Below the pieces are notes generated by a model. The model was not told where the DNA came from and did not search any database. It worked only from the letters and a program-made list of their open reading frames with translations. This document shows, piece after piece, positions 37,651 to 47,291 of a stretch of DNA of 64,000 nt. The stretch spans positions 372,001 to 436,000 of the forward strand of contig JOEL01000002.1 in the NCBI GenBank assembly GCA_000720995.1. Reading direction: 5' to 3'. Both the position numbers and the translations under genes were made by a program. Origin of the DNA: Streptomyces celluloflavus (GTDB lineage: Bacteria; Actinomycetota; Actinomycetes; Streptomycetales; Streptomycetaceae). Each line of letters opens with the position of its first letter. The stretch's first letter is position 1.

Positions 37651-39174
37651 GTGACTTTTCCAGCCCCGGGGGCCGCCGCGCCCCAGCTCAACGGGCCCAC
37701 CCGGCCCGCGCCGGGCCCGGCCGCCGACGAAGGACTGGCCCGCCGGCTGCGCGCCCTCGCGTGCACCGCGCCGCTCCACGACCTTGATGTGCGCAAGGCC
37801 AACCTCGCGGGCGAGTACGGGATCTACGCGATGTCGGAGGTGGCGCTCGCCGTCATCGACCTCGTCACGCTCCACATGGACTTCGACACCGGCGCCGACC
37901 ACGAGGAAATAGTGGCCAGGGTGCTCCCGCGGATCGCCGCGCAGGCCCCGCGCCGCCCCGCGGGCGAGCACGAGCGGGTGGCCCGCTGGGTGCTGGAGAA
38001 CCTGATCAACGTCGGCAGCGTGGACCGCGGCTTCCGCGCCGTCTACGGCACCTTCGGCCCCGAGGGCGAGTACGTCCGCCGCGACTACGACTTCAAGCTC
38101 ATCGAGGAGGTCCCCGGCACCGGCGGCACCGTCTACCTTCGGGCCACCGACGAAGCGGTCAACGTCCTGGTCGGCGCCCTCGACACGGACGTCACCAGCG
38201 CCCAGATCGCCGCCGAGGTCAAGCTGGAGGTGCTGATCAGACGCGGCCGGCTGGCCGACGCCCAGCTCGCCGCCGAGCAGGCCCGCTACCGCACCGTGCA
38301 GTACGCCGAGACCCTCCGCCGGACCCTGGACGCCACCCGGCGCAACGTCCGCGCCGTCGACTGGCTGCACGCCGTCCCCGACATGATCGCCGAGGCGCTG
38401 GAGCACGTCGCGGACCGCTACCGCCACGAGAACGCCATCCTCACCAACATCCGCAAGGCCCGCGACGAGACCGAGGAGCCCGAGCACAAGCGGCGCGCCG
38501 CCGAGCTGGTCGACATCGTCAAGGACTGCATCCGCCGGCACACCCAGCTCCAGTCCCGGCTGCTGGAGGCCGGACCGCTCTTCCGCGCCGAACAGGACCG
38601 GCAGGCGTTCGCCACCCCCGCCGCCGGCCTCGGCCTCGACCTCTACGGTCAGCTCGTCGCCCCGCTGCTGCCCCTCCCCGCCGAGCGCGCCATCCGCGTC
38701 ACCGACGCGTTCTTCGCCCGCGGCACGGGCCTGCGCACCCCCTCGGCCGTCCGCGTCGGCGACCTCGTCGAGATGCTGCTCACCCCGCCCCTGGAGCGCG
38801 AGCACCTCGGCGCCGAGATGCCCGAGCCCGACCTGGTGGCGACGCCCGACGACAGCCGCTTCAGCGAACAGCAGCTGGACGCCGCGATGGAACTCCTCGA
38901 CCTGCCCGCCGACGCCCCCCGCCGGCTCTCCGGGCTGCTCGCCGACGCCCGCCGCTCGGACCCCGAACTCCCCTACCTCGTCGCCCTCCTGGCGGTGCAC
39001 GCCGCCAGCCCCCCGGTCGGCACCGCCTACCGCCAGGGCGAGCAGCAGCTGCTCTTCGCCGTCGACGACGGCACCGAGCTGGCCGACCCGGAGTTCGGCG
39101 GCGCCGACCTCATCGTCGGCAAGGCCCTGCTGGACGCGGCCGGGATGGCCGCCGACCGCTCGGAGGTGGCCTGA
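37651..39174 (+). CDS. Kleisin-like subunit of a MukBEF/Wadjet-type SMC complex (MksF/JetA-like)
   Basis: 507 residues. After a Pro/Ala-rich start, residues ~25-110 form a helical/winged-helix head (EYGIYAMSEVALAVIDLVTLHMDF). Next comes a segment with the kleisin-typical pattern VYLRATDEAVNVLVGALDTDVTSAQIAAEVKLEVLIRRGRLADAQLAAEQA (shown in pieces, ~165-215) that mirrors MukF/MksF/JetA proteins, a helical bundle (215-310) and an acidic C-terminal region. The GTG at 37651 is taken as a leaderless start. It is followed by a 311-residue small subunit and a 1587-residue SMC ATPase, the A-B-C order of Wadjet and MksFEB operons. Identity as kleisin is by order, size and pattern and would need a profile search. 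Confidence 0.65.
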   Translation: MTFPAPGAAAPQLNGPTRPAPGPAADEGLARRLRALACTAPLHDLDVRKANLAGEYGIYAMSEVALAVIDLVTLHMDFDTGADHEEIVARVLPRIAAQAPRRPAGEHERVARWVLENLINVGSVDRGFRAVYGTFGPEGEYVRRDYDFKLIEEVPGTGGTVYLRATDEAVNVLVGALDTDVTSAQIAAEVKLEVLIRRGRLADAQLAAEQARYRTVQYAETLRRTLDATRRNVRAVDWLHAVPDMIAEALEHVADRYRHENAILTNIRKARDETEEPEHKRRAAELVDIVKDCIRRHTQLQSRLLEAGPLFRAEQDRQAFATPAAGLGLDLYGQLVAPLLPLPAERAIRVTDAFFARGTGLRTPSAVRVGDLVEMLLTPPLEREHLGAEMPEPDLVATPDDSRFSEQQLDAAMELLDLPADAPRRLSGLLADARRSDPELPYLVALLAVHAASPPVGTAYRQGEQQLLFAVDDGTELADPEFGGADLIVGKALLDAAGMAADRSEVA

Positions 39175-39256
39175 TGCCCCGACGATCCCGCGTACGGCGC
39201 CCCGGCGCCCGCCACCGCCAACCGGCCGCCCCCACCCCCCACAAGGAGCTCCAACC

Positions 39257-40192
39257 GTGACCGAGTACGACGCCGCCGACCCGGCACCGCCGGAGCCGTC
39301 CGCCGCGGGCGAGGCGGCGGGCCGGCCGGTGCCCGCCGACGAGACGCCGGGCCCGGCGGGACCCGCGCCGGTCACCCCGGCCGACGCCGCGGACGCCGCA
39401 CGGCTGGTCTCCTTCGGACTCCAGCCCAAACTGCTGCCCGCCCGCGACGCCGAATACGCCGAGCTGCTGCGCCGCTACCGCGACGAGCCCGCCTTCGCCC
39501 GGCTGAGCGACGCGGTCGCCACCGGCCTCGGCCTGGTCGTCCTGGAGGTGTCCACCCGCGCCGGGATGGCCGTCACCGCCGCCGAGGACTCCGTCTTCGC
39601 CGTCCGGATGGGCGACTACGCCCGCCGCGCCTCCGCCGACTCCGCCGACCGCTTCCTGCACGGTCTGGCCCATCTGGCCGTCGCCGCGCTGGCGTTCCCG
39701 CGCCCCGAGGACCTCGCCGACGACGGCTACATCGGCCGGATCACCGTCAACGGCGTCGACGCCTTCGTCCGCCAGGCGTGCCGCCGCCTGGAGGAGCGCG
39801 CCGAGCAGGACGGCGAGAACACCGACCCGGCCACCGGCGCCCCCGGCCTGGAGTCGGCCTGGCGGGTCTACGCCCGGCGCAGCGCGACGGGCGCCACCAA
39901 GGACGCCCGGCGGCTGGCCGGTTCGACCACCGGCATCATCGCCAAGGCCGTCACCTTCCTCGTCGACTCCGGCTTCCTGCAACGCACCGGCGACGACGCC
40001 GGCGGCGCCTACCGCACCACCGCCCGCTACCAACTCCAGGTCCGCGACCTGGCCGGCGGCGCCGCCATGGCCGAACTGCTGGAGCTGGGCATCGTCCCCG
40101 TCACCGACGGCAGCGCCGCCCTGCTGCCCGGCGAGGACACCGACGACCTCGACCTGGTCGCCGAGGCCGGGCTCCCCTTCCACTCCGCCTGA
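39257..40192 (+). CDS. Small accessory subunit of the SMC complex (MksE/JetB-like)
   Basis: 311 residues. A Pro/Ala/Glu-rich disordered stretch (1-45) precedes a helical domain with LVSFGLQPKLLPARDAEYAELLRRYRDEPAFARLSDAVATGLGLVVLEVSTRAG (in pieces) and a winged-helix-like C-terminal part (AKAVTFLVDSGFLQRTGDDAGGAYRTTARYQLQVRDLAG). MukE/MksE/JetB subunits are tandem winged-helix proteins that bind the kleisin; the C-terminal pattern of helix, 'GFL' turn and beta-wing fits. The GTG start at 39257 has AAGGAGC upstream. It lies between kleisin and SMC genes with gaps of 82 and 64 nt. No named family is recognised directly. Confidence 0.6.
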   Translation: MTEYDAADPAPPEPSAAGEAAGRPVPADETPGPAGPAPVTPADAADAARLVSFGLQPKLLPARDAEYAELLRRYRDEPAFARLSDAVATGLGLVVLEVSTRAGMAVTAAEDSVFAVRMGDYARRASADSADRFLHGLAHLAVAALAFPRPEDLADDGYIGRITVNGVDAFVRQACRRLEERAEQDGENTDPATGAPGLESAWRVYARRSATGATKDARRLAGSTTGIIAKAVTFLVDSGFLQRTGDDAGGAYRTTARYQLQVRDLAGGAAMAELLELGIVPVTDGSAALLPGEDTDDLDLVAEAGLPFHSA

Positions 40193-40256
40193 CCTCCGCC
40201 GGCCCCGCCCGCCGGCCACCGCCCGACACCACACGACACGACAACGAGAGTCCGCC

Positions 40257-43200
40257 ATGTACGAGCTGTCCAGGGTCCGCCTCTACTCCATCGGACCCGC
40301 CGGTGCGCGCTATGCCGACACCGTGCTGGACCTGCGCGGAGTCGGCGCGCCCGTACCCCGGCCGGCCCCGGCCCAGGCGGACTTCTTCGAGGACGAACCG
40401 GTCGGCCCGCCGCGCCGCCCGGCCCCCGCGGGCGTCCTCTTCCTGGAGAACGGCGGCGGCAAGTCCGTCCTGCTCAAGCTGATCTTCTCGGTGATGCTGC
40501 CCGGCCACCGCAACACCCTCGGCGGCGCCAGCTCCGGCGTCCTGCGCAAGTTCCTGCTCGCCGACGACTGCGGCCATGTCGCCCTGGAATGGCAGCACGT
40601 CCTCACCGGTGAGAGCGTCGTCGTCGGCAAGGTCAGCGAATGGCGCGGCCGGCAGGTCTCCAACGACCCCCGGAAGTTCGCCGAAGCCTGGTACAGCTTC
40701 CGACCGGGCCCCGGGATGAGCCTGGACTCCCTCCCCGTCGCCGAGGCCACCGTCGTCCGGCCCCGCCGGGAGAGCGGCGAGGGCGCCTCCGGCGCCCAGG
40801 GCCGCCGCCGCACGATGAAGGGCTTCCGCGACGTCCTCACCGAAGCCGGCAAGAACTACCCCAATCTCGACGTCGTCTGGGAAGAGATCCACGAACGCTG
40901 GAACGAACACCTCGGCGAGCTGGGCCTGGACCCCGAACTCTTCCGCTACCAGCGGGAGATGAACGCCGACGAGGGCGAGGCCGCCGGCCTGTTCGCGGTC
41001 AAGAACGACTCCGACTTCACCGACCTGCTGCTGCGCGCCGTCACCGACACCCGCGACACCGACGGCCTCGCCGACCTCGTCCACGGCTTCGCGCACAAGC
41101 TCGGCCGGCGCGCCGAACTCACCGCGGAGCGGGACTTCACCGCCGGCTCCCTCGACCTGCTGGCGCGTATCGCCGACGCCGCCGAGCAGCGCGAACGCGC
41201 CCGTGAGGTGCACACGGGCGCCGAACGGCGCACCCGCGGCCTCGCCCGGCGGCTGCACGCCCGCGGCACCGAGGAGCACGGCCGGGCCGCCGAACTCGCC
41301 GAACAGGTCGCCACCGCCGCGCACCGCGTCACCGACGCCGCGGACACCCGGGACCGCCGCGCCCTGGTCTCCGCCGAACTCGCCTACCGGCACGCCTCGC
41401 TGGCGCTGACCGCCGCCGAGAAGGGCGCCGCCGCCCAGCGCCGCGAACTCAACGACGCCCGCACGCTGCACAGCGCCTGGCAGGCCGCCGAGATCGCGCT
41501 GCGCCACCGCGCCGCCGCCGACCGCTCCACCCGCGTCGCCGCCGCCATCCGCGAGGCCGAACGGGACGCCGCCCCGGCGCTCGCCGCCCGCGCCACCGCC
41601 GCCGCCGACCTCGTCCGCGCCCTGCACACCGCCGCCGAGGCGGGCGAGCGGATCGCGGGCGAGGAGGAGGAGCGCTCCGCGGCACTCCAGGAGGCCGCCG
41701 AATCGGCGCACCGCGACGCCACCGCCGCCGCCACCCAGGCCCAGCGCGCCCGCAGCGAGACCGGACACCTCAAGCAGCGGCTCGCCGAGGTGGCCCAGGA
41801 GACCACCGAGGCCGTCGCGGCGGGCTGGCTGGACGACACCGCCCCGGACGCCGATCCGGCCCGCGCCGCGCTCGCCGCCTCGGACGCCGAGAAGAGCGCC
41901 GTCGCGATCTGGGACACGGCCCGCGAGGCGGCCCGGGAAGCCACCGACCGCGCCCGGGAGGCCACCGCGCGGCACTCCGCCGCGGAGCTGGCGGCGGCCC
42001 GCGCCGAGGACGCCGCCCAGGCCGCGGAGGGCGCCCATGACGCGGAACGCCGCGCCGCCGAATCGATCGGCGCCGAGCAGCGGCTCGCCGACCTCCTCGG
42101 CCTCCCCGAGGACCGGGCCCGCACCATCGGCCTGCCCGGCCCCCGGACGGCCACCGGCCAGGAACGCGAGGCGGTCCCCGCGGCCCCGCCCCGCCCCGCC
42201 GCCGGCCCGCTCACCGCCGAGGAACTGGACCGCAACGCCGACGCGCTGCACGAACTGCTCGACGAGGGCGTCGCCGCCGCCGAACGCCAGCTCTTCGACC
42301 TGCGCACCGCCGCCGCGGACGACTCCCGCATCCTCGGCGCGCTGGGCGACGGCGGACTGCTGCCCCCCGGCCCCGATGTGCTGGCCGCCGTCGAATACCT
42401 CGGCGAGCACGGCGTCCCCGCACTGCCCGGCTGGCGCTACCTCGCCCAGTCCGTCGATCCCGCCGACCACAACCGGGTGCTCGCCGCCCGCCCCGAACTC
42501 GTCGACGGCGTGATCATCACCGACCCCGACACCCACGCACGGGCCCGCGAGGTCCTCGGCCGGGCCGCGCTGCTGCCCCGCTCCGCCGTCGCCGTCGGCA
42601 CCGCCGCCGCCCTGCTCGCCCCCACCCCCGCCCCCGACGGCCGGGACACCGGCGTCTTCCTCGTCCCGCCCAACCCGGCGATGCACGACGAATCCGCCGC
42701 CGATGAGGAGCGCCAGGCGCTGCGGGCCCGCGCCATGCGGCGCGACGACGAGATCCGGGCGCTCGCCGCCCGCCTCGCCGGGGACCGCGCGCTGGCCGCC
42801 CGGCTCGCCTCCTGGCGCACCGGCTGCCCGGCCGGGCGGCTCGCCGAGCTGGCCGCCGCCGCGGCGCGCACCCGCACGGCCGCCGACACCGCGGCCGCCG
42901 AGCTGGCCGAGGCCCGTACGGTCCGCGCCGAGGCCGACGAGGTCGCGGCGGAGGCCACCCGGGTGCGCGACGAGCGGCAGGAGGCGGCGCAGCGCGCCCG
43001 CCGCGCCGCGGACATCCTGGCCGGGCTCGCCCACCGGCTGCGCGAGCGTGCCGGCTGGCAGTCCCGGATGCGGGAACTCGCCGACGAGAGCGCCGAGTTC
43101 GAGGCCCGCGCCGAGGAGTGCGTGGACCGCGCACGGGCCGCCGACGAGGACCGCAGAGCCGCCCAGCGGGCCGCCGACGACGCCCGCCGCACCGCCCGCG

Positions 43201-45020
43201 CGCTGCGCGCCGAGCGCGCCGAGATCGCCGGCGTCCCCGACGACCTGGGCGCCGCCCCCGAGGGCGCGACCACGTCCCTGCCCGCCCTGCGCGAGGCGTA
43301 CCGCGCCGCCTCCCAGCTCTACGAGAAGGTCGGCGTCGGCGCCGACCTGCGCGCCGAACAGGCCCGCGCCGAGGGCGAGGAGAGCGCCGCCCTGGCCGAG
43401 CTGAACCGCCTCACCAACAAGGTCCGCACCCGCGCCGAAGGGCTCCTGCAGAGCCCGGACGCCGCCGACGGCCCGTCCCGGCAGGCCGCCGCGGCGCGCG
43501 CCGAATCGCTCGTCCACATGCTGGAGACCCGCGCCTCGACCGCCAGCGAGCAACTGGGCCGGCTGCGCGGTGAGGCCGAGCGGCTCGCCCCCACCGACGG
43601 CGACGCGCACACCGAACTGCCCGCCGACCTGATCCCCGCGGACGCCGGCCGGGCCAAGGAACTCCTGCGCAGCGCGGGCGGCGAACTGGCCACCGCCACC
43701 GACGCGCTGGACGCCGCCCGCGCCCGGCACGAAGAGCTGCTGCGCGGCCACCGCGCCGCCGAGGACGCGGCCGGCGGCTTCGAGGAGAGCGCCGCCCTGC
43801 TGCGCGATCTGCTGCGCGACCACCACGACGCCGAGGACCCGGCGGGCGAGCAGCCCGAGCCGTACGCCGGCGGGCTGGCGGAGGCCCGGCACGCCGCCGC
43901 CGAGTCCCGCCGCTCGCTGCGCGGCTGCGCCGCCGACCTGTCGGCCGCCGAGGCCGCGGTGCGCGAGGCGGGCGACGTCCTGGTACGGCACGCCAACTCC
44001 ACCCGCTACGAACAGGTACGCACCCCCGCCCGGCAGCAGATCCGCGAACTGCCCGCCGCCGCGCTCCCGGACCACGCGGCCAAGTGGGCGGAGGCGTTCG
44101 CGCCCCGGCTGCGGGTACTGACCGACGAGCTGGCGCAGCTGGAGCGCAACCGCGACAGCATCGTCGACCGGCTCCGCGGCCTGGTCGAGTCGTCGCTGAC
44201 CACGCTGCGCTCGGCGCAGCGGCTGTCCCGGCTGCCCGAGGGGCTGGGGGAATGGTCGGGGCAGGAGTTCCTGCGGATCCGCTTCGAGGACCCGGACCAG
44301 GCCACCCTCGCCGAGCGGCTCGGCGAGGTCATCGACGAGGCGACCCGTTCGGCGGTCAAGAAGAACAGCGATCTGCGGCGGGACGGGATGTCGCTGCTGC
44401 TGCGCGGGGTCGCCGCCGCGCTCCTGCCGCGCGGGGTGGCCGTGGAGATCCTCAAGCCGGACGCGGTGCTGCGCGCCGAGCGGGTGCCGGTCGGGCAAAT
44501 GGGCGACGTCTTCTCCGGCGGCCAGCTGCTGACCGCCGCCATCGCCCTGTACTGCACGATGGCGGCGCTGCGCAGCAACGACCGGGGCCGCGACAAGCAG
44601 CGGCACGCCGGCACGCTGTTCCTCGACAACCCCATCGGCCGCGCCAACGCCACCTATCTGCTGGAGCTCCAGCGGGCCGTCGCCGACGCCCTCGGCGTCC
44701 AGCTGCTCTACACCACCGGCCTCTTCGACACCACCGCGCTCGCCGAGTTCCCGCTGGTCATCCGGTTGCGCAACGACGCGGACCTGCGGGCCGGGCTGAA
44801 GTACATCAGCGTCGAGGAGCATCTGCGGCCCGGTCTGCCGCAGCAGGACCCGGCCGGGGAGCCGGTGCACGGCCAGATCACGGCGACGCGGATGTACCGC
44901 CGTCCGGAAGAGCCCCCGCAGCCGCCGGCCCGGTCCGCGGACGCTCCGGAGGGGACGGCGGACGGTGCCCCGGCTCCGGCTCCGGCTCCGGCTGCCCCTG
45001 CGGACGGAGCCGCCCGGTGA
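40257..45020 (+). CDS. SMC-like ATPase with coiled-coil arms (MukB/MksB/JetC-like)
   Basis: 1587 residues with the SMC plan. The N-terminal head has a P-loop FLENGGGKSVLLKL (K69). Two long coiled coils (~320-680 and ~815-1380) flank a globular hinge (~690-810: PDVLAAVEYLGEHGVPALPGWRYLAQS...VDGVIITDP...FLVPPNPAMHD). The C-terminal head has the ABC signature VFSGGQLL (1418-1425) and a Walker B TLFLDNPIGRAN (D1457). Two departures stand out: the first Walker A glycine is Leu, and the acidic residue after the Walker B Asp is Asn (D-N, not D-E). No zinc hook (CxxC) is seen, unlike Rad50/SbcC. It is the third gene of the kleisin/small-subunit/SMC operon; no JetD/MksG nuclease follows. Its last 143 bp overlap the convergent oxygenase gene. 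Confidence 0.82.
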   Translation: MYELSRVRLYSIGPAGARYADTVLDLRGVGAPVPRPAPAQADFFEDEPVGPPRRPAPAGVLFLENGGGKSVLLKLIFSVMLPGHRNTLGGASSGVLRKFLLADDCGHVALEWQHVLTGESVVVGKVSEWRGRQVSNDPRKFAEAWYSFRPGPGMSLDSLPVAEATVVRPRRESGEGASGAQGRRRTMKGFRDVLTEAGKNYPNLDVVWEEIHERWNEHLGELGLDPELFRYQREMNADEGEAAGLFAVKNDSDFTDLLLRAVTDTRDTDGLADLVHGFAHKLGRRAELTAERDFTAGSLDLLARIADAAEQRERAREVHTGAERRTRGLARRLHARGTEEHGRAAELAEQVATAAHRVTDAADTRDRRALVSAELAYRHASLALTAAEKGAAAQRRELNDARTLHSAWQAAEIALRHRAAADRSTRVAAAIREAERDAAPALAARATAAADLVRALHTAAEAGERIAGEEEERSAALQEAAESAHRDATAAATQAQRARSETGHLKQRLAEVAQETTEAVAAGWLDDTAPDADPARAALAASDAEKSAVAIWDTAREAAREATDRAREATARHSAAELAAARAEDAAQAAEGAHDAERRAAESIGAEQRLADLLGLPEDRARTIGLPGPRTATGQEREAVPAAPPRPAAGPLTAEELDRNADALHELLDEGVAAAERQLFDLRTAAADDSRILGALGDGGLLPPGPDVLAAVEYLGEHGVPALPGWRYLAQSVDPADHNRVLAARPELVDGVIITDPDTHARAREVLGRAALLPRSAVAVGTAAALLAPTPAPDGRDTGVFLVPPNPAMHDESAADEERQALRARAMRRDDEIRALAARLAGDRALAARLASWRTGCPAGRLAELAAAAARTRTAADTAAAELAEARTVRAEADEVAAEATRVRDERQEAAQRARRAADILAGLAHRLRERAGWQSRMRELADESAEFEARAEECVDRARAADEDRRAAQRAADDARRTARALRAERAEIAGVPDDLGAAPEGATTSLPALREAYRAASQLYEKVGVGADLRAEQARAEGEESAALAELNRLTNKVRTRAEGLLQSPDAADGPSRQAAAARAESLVHMLETRASTASEQLGRLRGEAERLAPTDGDAHTELPADLIPADAGRAKELLRSAGGELATATDALDAARARHEELLRGHRAAEDAAGGFEESAALLRDLLRDHHDAEDPAGEQPEPYAGGLAEARHAAAESRRSLRGCAADLSAAEAAVREAGDVLVRHANSTRYEQVRTPARQQIRELPAAALPDHAAKWAEAFAPRLRVLTDELAQLERNRDSIVDRLRGLVESSLTTLRSAQRLSRLPEGLGEWSGQEFLRIRFEDPDQATLAERLGEVIDEATRSAVKKNSDLRRDGMSLLLRGVAAALLPRGVAVEILKPDAVLRAERVPVGQMGDVFSGGQLLTAAIALYCTMAALRSNDRGRDKQRHAGTLFLDNPIGRANATYLLELQRAVADALGVQLLYTTGLFDTTALAEFPLVIRLRNDADLRAGLKYISVEEHLRPGLPQQDPAGEPVHGQITATRMYRRPEEPPQPPARSADAPEGTADGAPAPAPAPAAPADGAAR

Positions 45021-46119
45021 CCCACCGGTGGAACTCGCCGATGTGGTGCTCGGTGGGCACGAGCACCCCGCCGGCCCGGTAGGCCCGGGAGTCCATCGCG
45101 GGCTGGGTCCGCTCGCAGGCCGCGAAATCCTGCGCGTTGACGCGGTGGAAGAGCTCCACCGACCGGTCGAGGTCGGCACCGGAGGCGACGACGTCGGGTG
45201 CGTACAGCCAGTCGCAGTCGACGACGGTGCGGTCCGCGGCCATCGGGAACATCCGGTGCACGATCACATGGTCGGGCACGAGGTTGAGGAAGACCTGCGG
45301 GCGGACGGTGACGGCGTAGTAGCGGCGGTCCTGCTCCGCGGCGAGACCGGCGAGCGGAGCGAAGCCGTCACCGCCGTCGACGGTGAACCCCGTGACCTCG
45401 TCCGCGAACGCCGCGCCGTGCCCGACGAAGTACTGCACGGCGAAACCGTCCGCGAACTCCGGTAACACCTCGGTCAGTTCGGGGTGGATGGTCGCGCAGT
45501 GGTAGCACTCCATGAAGTTCTCGACGATCAGCTTCCAGTTGGCGGCCACGTCGTAGCGGATCCGCCGGCCGAGCGCGAGCCCGTCGACCGCGTAACGGGC
45601 CACGGCCGCCGGATCGCCCAGCCGCTCGGTGACCGCCGCGATCACCGTCTCCTCGAAGGAGGGCGGCTCCTCGGCCAGGCACACCCACACATAGCCCAGC
45701 CACTCCCGCAGCCGGACCGGCAGCAGCCCGCGCTCACCCGGGTCCACCCCCGGCATCCGCCGCAGGTTGGGTGCGGCGGTCAGCCGCCCGTCCAGGTCGT
45801 AGGTCCAGGCGTGGTACGGGCAGCGCAGCGCGCGCCCCGCCGCACCGGACTCCTCGGTGCACAGCCGGGCGCCGCGGTGCCGGCAGACGTTGAGGAACGC
45901 CCCGAAACCGCCCCGGTGGTTGCGGGTGACCAGCACGCTCTCCCGGCCCACCTGGACGGTACGGAACGCGCCGGGCCGCGCCAGGTCGGCCGCCCGGACC
46001 GCGCAGAACCACAGCGATTCGAAGATCCGCCGCTGCTCCTCGGCGAAGACACCGGGGTCGGTGTACATCCGCCCCGGCAGGGTGGCGAGCAGACCGGTGG
46101 ACTCGGGAGCGAGGGTCAT
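44878..46119 (-). CDS. Rieske-type oxygenase alpha subunit, probable glycine betaine monooxygenase
   Basis: 413 residues. The Rieske [2Fe-2S] ligands are C79, H81, C100 and H103; the mononuclear iron site is [15 protein letters not shown] (H207, H212). The fold matches GbcA/stachydrine-demethylase-type enzymes that oxidatively remove an N-methyl group, releasing formaldehyde. Context (sarcosine oxidase, dimethylglycine oxidase) favours glycine betaine to dimethylglycine. Leu219 is a TTA codon (45465-45463), predicting bldA dependence. The start overlaps the sarcosine oxidase stop by 4 bp. The C-terminal ~45 residues are a low-complexity Pro/Glu tail that overlaps antisense with the SMC gene's 3' end. 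No dedicated reductase is adjacent. Confidence 0.9.
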   Translation of the reverse strand: MTLAPESTGLLATLPGRMYTDPGVFAEEQRRIFESLWFCAVRAADLARPGAFRTVQVGRESVLVTRNHRGGFGAFLNVCRHRGARLCTEESGAAGRALRCPYHAWTYDLDGRLTAAPNLRRMPGVDPGERGLLPVRLREWLGYVWVCLAEEPPSFEETVIAAVTERLGDPAAVARYAVDGLALGRRIRYDVAANWKLIVENFMECYHCATIHPELTEVLPEFADGFAVQYFVGHGAAFADEVTGFTVDGGDGFAPLAGLAAEQDRRYYAVTVRPQVFLNLVPDHVIVHRMFPMAADRTVVDCDWLYAPDVVASGADLDRSVELFHRVNAQDFAACERTQPAMDSRAYRAGGVLVPTEHHIGEFHRWVTGRLRPQGQPEPEPEPGHRPPSPPERPRTGPAAAGALPDGGTSASP

Positions 46120-47291
46120 CGGACACCTCCGGGGACGGGCGCGGCGGTCAGCCGGCCGGGGTCGAACAGCTCGATGGGATGCCCGGTCTCCCCGGTCAGC
46201 GCCAGATCGGCGAGGATCTCGCCGACCACCGGTACGAACTTGAAGCCGTGGCCGGAGAAGCCGCAGGCGACGGTGACTGCGTCGGGGTGCGCGGGGTGCC
46301 GGGTGATGACGAAGTGCTCGTCGGGGGTGTTGCTGTACATACAGGTGGCGGCCGACAGGAAACGGCCGGGCAGGGTGGGCAGCAGCCGGGCCGCCTGGGC
46401 AGCCATGGCCCGTACCTCGTCCTCGTGCACGGTCCGGTCGATGTTCTCCGGGGTGCAGACGGTGCCCTTGCGGAAGAACGCCACCTTCGCGCCGCCGTCC
46501 GGTCCGTCGATCGCCGGGAAACCGTAGATCTGGACGCCCGCCGCGTCCTCCCAGATGTAGACGGGGTGCTGCTCGGGGGCGTACGGGGCGGTTCCGCCGT
46601 CGGGCGCGAACCAGTACATCACCTGCCGTTCGATGGTGAACGGCACCCCGAGCCCGGCCAGCAGCCGCGGCGCCCAGGCACCGGGGCAGATCACCAACTG
46701 GCCCGCCGTATACGTGTCGTCGGGGGTGTGCACGCGCACCCCGCGCCCGCCCGGCAGCGCCTCCCAGCGGGTCACCGGCTCCTGGAAGTGCAGCGCGGCG
46801 CCGCTTTGCCCGGCGAGCTGGAGCTGGGCCGCGACGGTGTGCTCCGGGCGGACGAACCCGGCCCGCGCCTCGTACAGCGCGACCTCGTCGGCGGCCGGGG
46901 CCAGCGTCGGGAAGCGGCGCCGGATCTCCTTGGCGTCGAGCATCTCGTGCGGCAGGTCCCAGGTCCGCGCGGAGCGCAGCGCACCGGCGACGGTACGGCT
47001 CCCGGGCCGCCCGACCATCACCCCGCCGCACAGCGTCGCCACCCGCCGGCCGCTGTCGCGCGCCAGCCGCGCGTACAGCTCATGGGCGCGCAGCAGCAGC
47101 GGTACATATGCGGGGTCCTCGAAATAGGACTGCCGGGTGATGCGGGAGCCGCCGTGGCTGGAGCCGCGCTGATGCACCGGGCCGAATTTCTCCAGCCCCA
47201 GCACCCGGGCGCCCCGGGCGGCCAGATGGTGGGCGGCGGCGCTGCCCATGCCGCCGAGGCCGAGCACGATCACGTCATACGAGGGGGACAA
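46116..47291 (-). CDS. solA: Monomeric sarcosine oxidase-like FAD oxidoreductase
   Basis: 391 residues of the MSOX/SolA family. The dinucleotide-binding motif is [18 protein letters not shown], followed by [20 protein letters not shown], a highly conserved MSOX block. [15 protein letters not shown] near 315-330 contains the cysteine that carries the covalent FAD in MSOX. It oxidises sarcosine (or another secondary N-methyl amino acid) to glycine, formaldehyde and H2O2. It is upstream of and 4-bp coupled to the Rieske oxygenase gene, completing the betaine to glycine route. The gap of 96 bp to the dimethylglycine oxidase stop could hold its own promoter. Confidence 0.9.
   Translation of the reverse strand: MSPSYDVIVLGLGGMGSAAAHHLAARGARVLGLEKFGPVHQRGSSHGGSRITRQSYFEDPAYVPLLLRAHELYARLARDSGRRVATLCGGVMVGRPGSRTVAGALRSARTWDLPHEMLDAKEIRRRFPTLAPAADEVALYEARAGFVRPEHTVAAQLQLAGQSGAALHFQEPVTRWEALPGGRGVRVHTPDDTYTAGQLVICPGAWAPRLLAGLGVPFTIERQVMYWFAPDGGTAPYAPEQHPVYIWEDAAGVQIYGFPAIDGPDGGAKVAFFRKGTVCTPENIDRTVHEDEVRAMAAQAARLLPTLPGRFLSAATCMYSNTPDEHFVITRHPAHPDAVTVACGFSGHGFKFVPVVGEILADLALTGETGHPIELFDPGRLTAAPVPGGVR

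Noticed and set aside
37606-37651. Upstream GTG (37606) as start of the kleisin-like gene
   Set aside because: It lies upstream of the TTGTCAGTG...TACGCT promoter, so a transcript from that promoter could not include it.
40101-45179. Very long open frame (about 1690 codons) antisense to the SMC gene
   Set aside because: A codon-bias shadow of a GC-rich coiled-coil gene. The translation is low-complexity Gly/Ala/Arg with no domain, and the sense strand carries clear P-loop, signature and Walker B motifs.
36700-46200. Mobile-element borders around the SMC operon suggesting a defence island
   Set aside because: No integrase, transposase, tRNA, terminal repeat or composition shift was seen; neighbours are ordinary metabolic genes.
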